From the IMG/VR virus record IMGVR_UViG_3300042898_005059, positions 1 through 39,213 of that record: a DNA stretch of 39,213 nucleotides; one strand, 5' to 3'. The translations under genes were made by a program, and so were the position numbers. Shown piece by piece: positions 35,464 to 39,213 of this stretch. This stretch comes from a virus. Under the pieces are notes generated by a model that worked only from the letters and a program-made list of their open reading frames with translations, had not been told where the DNA came from and searched no databases. The number at the start of each line of letters is the position of its first letter. Position 1 is the stretch's first letter.

Positions 35464-35466
35464 ATA
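35459..35466 (+). promoter_or_regulatory. Late promoter box (CATAAATA) before the tail fibre gene
   Basis: CATAAATA followed by TTTAAAA overlaps the stop codon of the preceding gene. Initiation would be near 35472. The leader then carries TTGGAG at 35491-35496, a good Shine-Dalgarno 6 bases before ATG 35503. Confidence 0.65.
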
Positions 35467-35502
35467 TTTAAAAATATGTCTAAAAACATATTGGAGTAAG
35501 AA

Positions 35503-36891
35503 ATGGCCTATACAATTAATTTAACTGATGGATCAGTATTTGCAGTAGTAGCCGACGGCACAATTAATACCGCTAGTAGTATGACATTAGTAGGTAAAAA
35601 TTATGCCGGTTATGGTGAATTTCTAGATGAAAACTTTATTCATCTTTTAGAAAACAGTGCAAATAGCACATCGCCGGGTGCACCTTTAATAGGACAGTTA
35701 TGGTTTGATAAAAGTTCCAACACACTTAAAGTCTATAATGGTACTAGCTTCAAACGGCTTAACGGTGCTCAAGCAGCAACTAGTGCTCCATCTAATAGTA
35801 TTGCTGGCGATCTATGGTATAATAGTATAAATGAACAGTTATATGTCTATACTGGATCAACTTGGATTCTGGTAGGACCAGCATTTACAGCAGGCACAGG
35901 AACTACCGGTGCTATTGTCGACACTATTCAAGATACTAGTTTAGTTGACCATGTAGTTATAAAATTATTTGTTGCTAATCAAGTAGTTGGCATAGTCAGT
36001 AAAGATGCATCATTTACTCCACAAGTGGGTATATCGGGTTTCAGTAATGTCAATCCAGGTATTACTCTAGCAACCAGTGTCAGTGGCGTTAACCAATTTT
36101 TTCAGGGAACAGCAACGAATAGTCAATTATTGGAAAATCTAAATGCCAATGCATTTATGCGTGCTACTGCAGTTTCGGGTAATGTAACTTCGACCGTTAA
36201 TGCAGTTACTATAGACAACGATAATGGCTTGGAAATTGGTGTTGATGGCGATCTTTCAATGACAGTATCGGGATCTACAATTACTATTGCTAATAAGACA
36301 AATAATGGAAATATTGCATTTAATGTCAACGATGGCGGTGTAGACACTACTGTGTTTACCTTATATGGTGCCAATGCGGTGGCTGGGTTTGGCAACGCAC
36401 TTGAAGTCAGCAGTATTGCCAAATCAGGAAGTAACACTGTGGGCAATATCGGTAGTTCAAGTAATTGGTTTGACACAGTTTATGCTACTGCTACAGAAGC
36501 TCTATACGCTGACGTTGCTGAACGATTTGCAGCAGATAGATTTTATGAACCCGGAACAGTGGTTGAATTGGGCGGTACAGCAGAAATTACAGAAGTAAAA
36601 GATCCGCTCAGCAACAATGTTTTTGGTGTGATTAGTACAAGAGCTGCGTTCTTAATGAACGGCGGCGCAGGGAATAACGAAACACATCCGCCGGTGGCAA
36701 TGACCGGAAGAGTTCCTGTACGAGTAATAGGAGCAGTAAAAAAAGGCGACAGACTGGTATCAGCAGGTAATGGGTTGGCTAAAGCCGCTAGTTTCAGCGA
36801 TTTAACTGCGTACAATAGTATAGGTAGAGCCTTAGAATCTAAAGATTCTCTTGATATTGGCTTAATCGAAGCTATTGTAACAATAAAGTAA
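35503..36891 (+). CDS. Tail fibre protein with C-terminal chaperone/protease-like domain
   Basis: 462 residues. Two copies of a short fibre motif stand near the N-terminus: IGQLWFDKSSNTLKVYNGTS (about 63-82) and AGDLWYNSINEQLYVYTGST (about 101-120). The centre (about 130-330) is beta-rich with repetitive S/T/N, typical of trimeric fibres. The C-terminus from about 335 (YADVAERFAADRFYEPGTVV, then VPVRVIGAVKKGDR, then IGRALESKD) resembles, from recall, the peptidase-G2 / intramolecular chaperone domain at the end of many phage fibres, which helps trimerisation and may be cut off. The late box and GGAG are well placed. The fibre role is likely; the self-cleavage is inference. Confidence 0.78.
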   Translation: MAYTINLTDGSVFAVVADGTINTASSMTLVGKNYAGYGEFLDENFIHLLENSANSTSPGAPLIGQLWFDKSSNTLKVYNGTSFKRLNGAQAATSAPSNSIAGDLWYNSINEQLYVYTGSTWILVGPAFTAGTGTTGAIVDTIQDTSLVDHVVIKLFVANQVVGIVSKDASFTPQVGISGFSNVNPGITLATSVSGVNQFFQGTATNSQLLENLNANAFMRATAVSGNVTSTVNAVTIDNDNGLEIGVDGDLSMTVSGSTITIANKTNNGNIAFNVNDGGVDTTVFTLYGANAVAGFGNALEVSSIAKSGSNTVGNIGSSSNWFDTVYATATEALYADVAERFAADRFYEPGTVVELGGTAEITEVKDPLSNNVFGVISTRAAFLMNGGAGNNETHPPVAMTGRVPVRVIGAVKKGDRLVSAGNGLAKAASFSDLTAYNSIGRALESKDSLDIGLIEAIVTIK

Positions 36892-36901
36892 AGGTATTTC
36901 C

Positions 36902-37882
36902 ATGACTTACACAGTTGGTGGTTTAATAGAAGCAAGCGACTACAATGGATTTGTAGGCGACAGTTCATCGGGCCTCAACCGTGTATGGGCCACCGGTTCT
37001 ACCAGCTTTGGGTATGGACAAACTGCTTTATCACAGGTCGCAGTAGGAGATCTAATATCTGCTACAAATTGGGCAAGTCTGGTCAATACACTTGCTACTA
37101 CAGCAAGCCATCAAGGAACATCTATTACTTCAAGAATCGCCCCAGTAACTGGAGATTTAATTACGATATTATCGAATGTCGCTACTGATATTACAAATTT
37201 AACAAATAATAGAGGCAATGCTGTAGCTTCGGGTAGTCAATATACAGCCTGGACCGGTACTAGTAGCAAAACTTCTAGTACTGGCAGCGGTAGTAACCCT
37301 TGGACAATAACCTTTACTCATACAATTACTTGGGCCAGTGCCGCCGCTGCTAGATATTTTTTCAATGCCGGCGGTAGAATAAAGTGGGAAACGAGCAAGA
37401 CCTCCACCGGGCAATTGGCTGATGCAGAGTGGAATGATTTAGCAAACACTCTAGTAGGAGATATCTTTATCACTGGTGGTGCGCTAACGCAAACCATAGC
37501 AGGAACATCATATACCGGTGTGACTAAAAGCGGCGGAACCGGAACCCCGACATCATTGTTCACTACGAGAGGGTGGTTTAATTTAACTACCTCGGATCAA
37601 GAACTTTATCTTCAATATGCAGATACGGCACCTTATACGGGACAATATATTCAACTTTTGGCACGAACAGCCGGGGCAGGAACACAATTAATACTTACTA
37701 CTTATTGGGTCGACCCGGGCGGCAGTGCATTTGGTAGTAGCGATGTTATCAGCGGAGGTACTGCTACTTCGGGTATTACATTTGGTACTGCTCCTGCAAC
37801 TGTGGTTACCTATTTTCCTCCTAGTATTTCATATTTAAGTAACAGTTGGGGGACTCCTACTGTTGCTGCTACTGTAGCTTAA
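36902..37882 (+). CDS. Fibre-like or virion structural protein, 326 aa
   Basis: A beta-rich, Gly/Ser/Thr-rich protein without Cys. The N-terminus MTYTVGGLIEASDYNGFVG and the stretch GYGQTALSQVAVGDLISATN are typical of fibre or decoration proteins in T4-like marine phages, as I recall. A later segment (AARYFFNAGGRIKWE, then DAEWNDLANTL) repeats the same theme of a short turn plus a W/N-rich helix. It lies 10 bases after the fibre gene; AAAGG is 6 bases upstream of the ATG. Probably an accessory fibre or receptor-binding subunit. I cannot name a family. Confidence 0.75.
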   Translation: MTYTVGGLIEASDYNGFVGDSSSGLNRVWATGSTSFGYGQTALSQVAVGDLISATNWASLVNTLATTASHQGTSITSRIAPVTGDLITILSNVATDITNLTNNRGNAVASGSQYTAWTGTSSKTSSTGSGSNPWTITFTHTITWASAAAARYFFNAGGRIKWETSKTSTGQLADAEWNDLANTLVGDIFITGGALTQTIAGTSYTGVTKSGGTGTPTSLFTTRGWFNLTTSDQELYLQYADTAPYTGQYIQLLARTAGAGTQLILTTYWVDPGGSAFGSSDVISGGTATSGITFGTAPATVVTYFPPSISYLSNSWGTPTVAATVA

Positions 37883-37905
37883 ATTTACTAGAAGATCGAC
37901 AGTTT

Positions 37906-37930
37906 TATAAGTATTCATACTATGAATACT
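37906..37930 (+). promoter_or_regulatory. Late-like box plus hairpin covering a start codon
   Basis: TATAAGTA (37906-37913) overlaps a perfect 9-bp inverted repeat, AGTATTCAT (37910-37918), loop ACT, ATGAATACT (37922-37930). The second arm begins with the ATG of the next gene, so in a transcript from further upstream the start codon would be paired. A transcript starting at the box (near +1 = 37919) would lack the first arm. Confidence 0.5.
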
Positions 37931-38227
37931 GATTCTCTTGTTGAACAGGCTCGAGCAAGATTTGACCACCATGCTGCTAAAAAACTGATAGCAGAAAAAT
38001 ATCAATCTAAAATGTTTTTTGCCTATAATGGCGGCATGTGGCAAGCCGGGCCCGAATTACAGTTAACACTGCTTTCTTGTCCAGATCAGACTGCAGTACT
38101 ATTAGATTGTTATGGTAACCCGGTAAAAGTTAATAAACAGGAATTAATGATATTAAGCCAACAGCTTTGGCAAGAACAAATGAATGCTTGGTTACTTGAA
38201 TATACAAAAAACTGTCAACAAAGATGA
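37922..38227 (+). CDS. Small conserved-looking protein of unknown function, 101 aa
   Basis: Reads MNTDSLVEQARARFDHHAAK, then YQSKMFFAYNGGMWQAGPEL, then DCYGNPVKVNKQELM, then a C-terminal helix with W and Q. I recall similar small proteins near fibre genes in T4-like cyanophages, with no known role. The protein looks soluble, with no signal peptide, no Cys pair and no nucleic-acid motif. Its stop overlaps the next ATG (ATGA), so it is coupled to the glycosyltransferase. There is no clear Shine-Dalgarno, and the start lies in a hairpin, suggesting translational control. Confidence 0.7.
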   Translation: MNTDSLVEQARARFDHHAAKKLIAEKYQSKMFFAYNGGMWQAGPELQLTLLSCPDQTAVLLDCYGNPVKVNKQELMILSQQLWQEQMNAWLLEYTKNCQQR

Positions 38228-39018
38228 CTGCCGGTATCGTTATTTTTGCTATCAACAATGAGCTCGTTGATTATGTGTCAATGGCTGCGTGGTCAGCTAA
38301 AAGAATAAGACATTTTCTAAATTTACCAACAACAATCGTAACTGATAACCCTGTTGATAATAAAAATTTCGATCAAGTTATTGTCGTTGACAAAGACACC
38401 GGCAATAGAAAATTCTATCATGAATACAATAAAGTCAGCAATTGGTATAATACTTCCAGACCTTCGGTCTATGACCTAAGTCCTTATGATCAAACCCTGG
38501 TTATAGATGCTGATTATGTTGTTAATAGTCAGCAACTTTCTAAATTATTTAACAGCGATAGAGATTTTTTGTGTCATCGATTGGCCTACGATGTCACAGA
38601 ATCTACCACCGACAGTTGGTTAAATCAATTTGGAAAATTTAAGTGGCCAATGGCCTGGGCCACAGTTATGTATTTTAAAAAATCTCTTTACAGCAGATCT
38701 GTATTTGATGTTATGACTATGGTCAAAGATAATTGGCAACACTATAGAAATTTATATCAAATATCAAATCAATTATATCGGAACGATTTTGCATTAGCTA
38801 TTGCACTAAACATTGTAAACGGACACAGTGGAAATTTTACGGCTATTCCCTGGCCGTTAATAACATTGGTATCTGACTATAAACTGAAATTAATAGAACA
38901 CAATAAGTTCTGCCTGGAATATAATCAAAGCCAAAATCGCAAATATCTTTTTTTAGCTGATCAAGATTTTCATTGTCTAGATAAATTACAATTAGGAGAA
39001 ATAATTGAACATTCTTGA
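38224..39018 (+). CDS. Glycosyltransferase-like protein (GT-A fold)
   Basis: 264 residues. The N-terminus GIVIFAINNELVDYVSMAAW and the segment LPTTIVTD fit the first beta-alpha units of a nucleotide-sugar-binding GT-A fold. TLVIDADYVV places a D95-A96-D97 motif, the DxD metal and sugar-nucleotide site, at the expected distance. YRNDFALAIALNIVNGH near 181-197 resembles the acceptor-side helix seen in such phage enzymes. Substrate unknown; glycosylation of fibre proteins or of modified DNA bases are both possible. It is coupled to the preceding gene by ATGA and followed by a second related gene. There is no membrane segment, so it is cytoplasmic. Confidence 0.75.
   Translation: MTAGIVIFAINNELVDYVSMAAWSAKRIRHFLNLPTTIVTDNPVDNKNFDQVIVVDKDTGNRKFYHEYNKVSNWYNTSRPSVYDLSPYDQTLVIDADYVVNSQQLSKLFNSDRDFLCHRLAYDVTESTTDSWLNQFGKFKWPMAWATVMYFKKSLYSRSVFDVMTMVKDNWQHYRNLYQISNQLYRNDFALAIALNIVNGHSGNFTAIPWPLITLVSDYKLKLIEHNKFCLEYNQSQNRKYLFLADQDFHCLDKLQLGEIIEHS
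38994..38998 (+). promoter_or_regulatory. Shine-Dalgarno (AGGAG) fixing a TTG start
   Basis: AGGAG lies 6 bases before TTG 39005. The reading frame of the next gene has a TAA directly upstream (39002-39004), so TTG is the earliest possible start, and this site supports it. Confidence 0.75.
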
Positions 39019-39213
39019 TCAAAAAGGATTTTTAATTTTAGCTGCTAATACTGAAACCACGGACTATATTCTCTGCGCTGAAAAACTTGCTCAAAGCCTT
39101 CGTTACTGGCACCCAGATATACCTATCTGTTTATTGACCGACCAAATTATCACAAACAGTAATTTTGATTATATAAAAGTTTTCCCCTACGGAGATAAGG
39201 CAGTTGGCCAGGC
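39005..39213 (+). CDS. Second glycosyltransferase-like protein (partial, runs off the right edge)
   Basis: Translation from TTG 39005 gives NILDQKGFLILAANTETTDY, then ILCAEKLAQSLRYWHPDIPI, then CLLTDQ, and stays open to the edge. The pattern (hydrophobic strand, N or T rich turn, Y, helix with A-x-x-L, then P-x-x-x-L-T-D) parallels the start of the gene just upstream (GIVIFAINNELVDYVSMAAW, then PTTIVTD), suggesting tandem paralogues. The catalytic DxD region lies beyond the edge, so activity cannot be judged. It overlaps the previous gene's end by 14 bases, with its Shine-Dalgarno inside that gene. Confidence 0.7.
   Translation, partial: MNILDQKGFLILAANTETTDYILCAEKLAQSLRYWHPDIPICLLTDQIITNSNFDYIKVFPYGDKAVGQ

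Overview
The window is part of an AT-rich T4-like myovirus genome. It carries the tail baseplate and fibre module, a recombination and late-transcription block, and the start of a glycosyltransferase block. Gene content and protein style resemble marine or freshwater T4-like phages (cyanophage, SAR11-phage type). That is recalled family resemblance, and the host cannot be fixed from the sequence. Nothing in the window is cellular: there are no rRNA or recognisable tRNA genes, no insertion sequences and no CRISPR array.

Layout. (1) Positions 1-2263, minus strand: the tape measure protein, running off the left edge, with an embedded lambda-R-like muramidase domain. (2) 2304-3361, plus strand: a T4 gp26-like baseplate or tail-assembly gene ending in a strong candidate -1 programmed ribosomal frameshift into a 77-codon extension. 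(3) 3358-8601, minus strand: a hypothetical gene, a 425-base intergenic stretch with a terminator and a GC-rich patch, a PD-(D/E)XK nuclease, then gp46, gp47 and late sigma factor gp55. The last three form a tight operon behind a textbook sigma70 promoter. (4) 8709-34697, plus strand: a long run of overlapping or nearly touching structural genes: gp48-like tube initiator, gp53-like wedge, gp27-like hub, gp5-like spike, a Gly/Ser-rich protein with 33-bp repeats, gp25, gp6 and a 4589-residue multidomain protein. (5) 34715-37882, plus strand: a 48-residue partial paralogue, a virion protein and two fibre-like proteins. (6) 37922-39213, plus strand: a small conserved-looking protein and two tandem GT-A-like glycosyltransferases, the second cut by the right edge.

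How it works together. Host RNA polymerase probably reads the 55-47-46 operon early from TTGACA-N18-TATAAT. gp46/47 process DNA ends for recombination-dependent replication, and gp55 then directs polymerase to TATAAATA-type late boxes. Such boxes precede the tape measure gene, the gp26-like gene, the gp48-like gene, gp25, gp6, the 48-aa gene and the fibre gene. Late products build the baseplate, hub and spike, wedges and fibres around the tape measure. Many late genes overlap as TAATG or ATGA, suggesting translational coupling.

Most interesting points: the frameshift signal (heptamer plus a two-tier hairpin and a downstream frame with no ATG); a 51% GC patch in an intergenic region whose minus strand forms a GNRA hairpin; a giant protein with about seven FG-GAP-like blades interleaved with fibre modules and putative carbohydrate-binding modules; a muramidase in the tape measure while the gp5 spike lacks one; and late-type boxes only 4-5 bases from several start codons.
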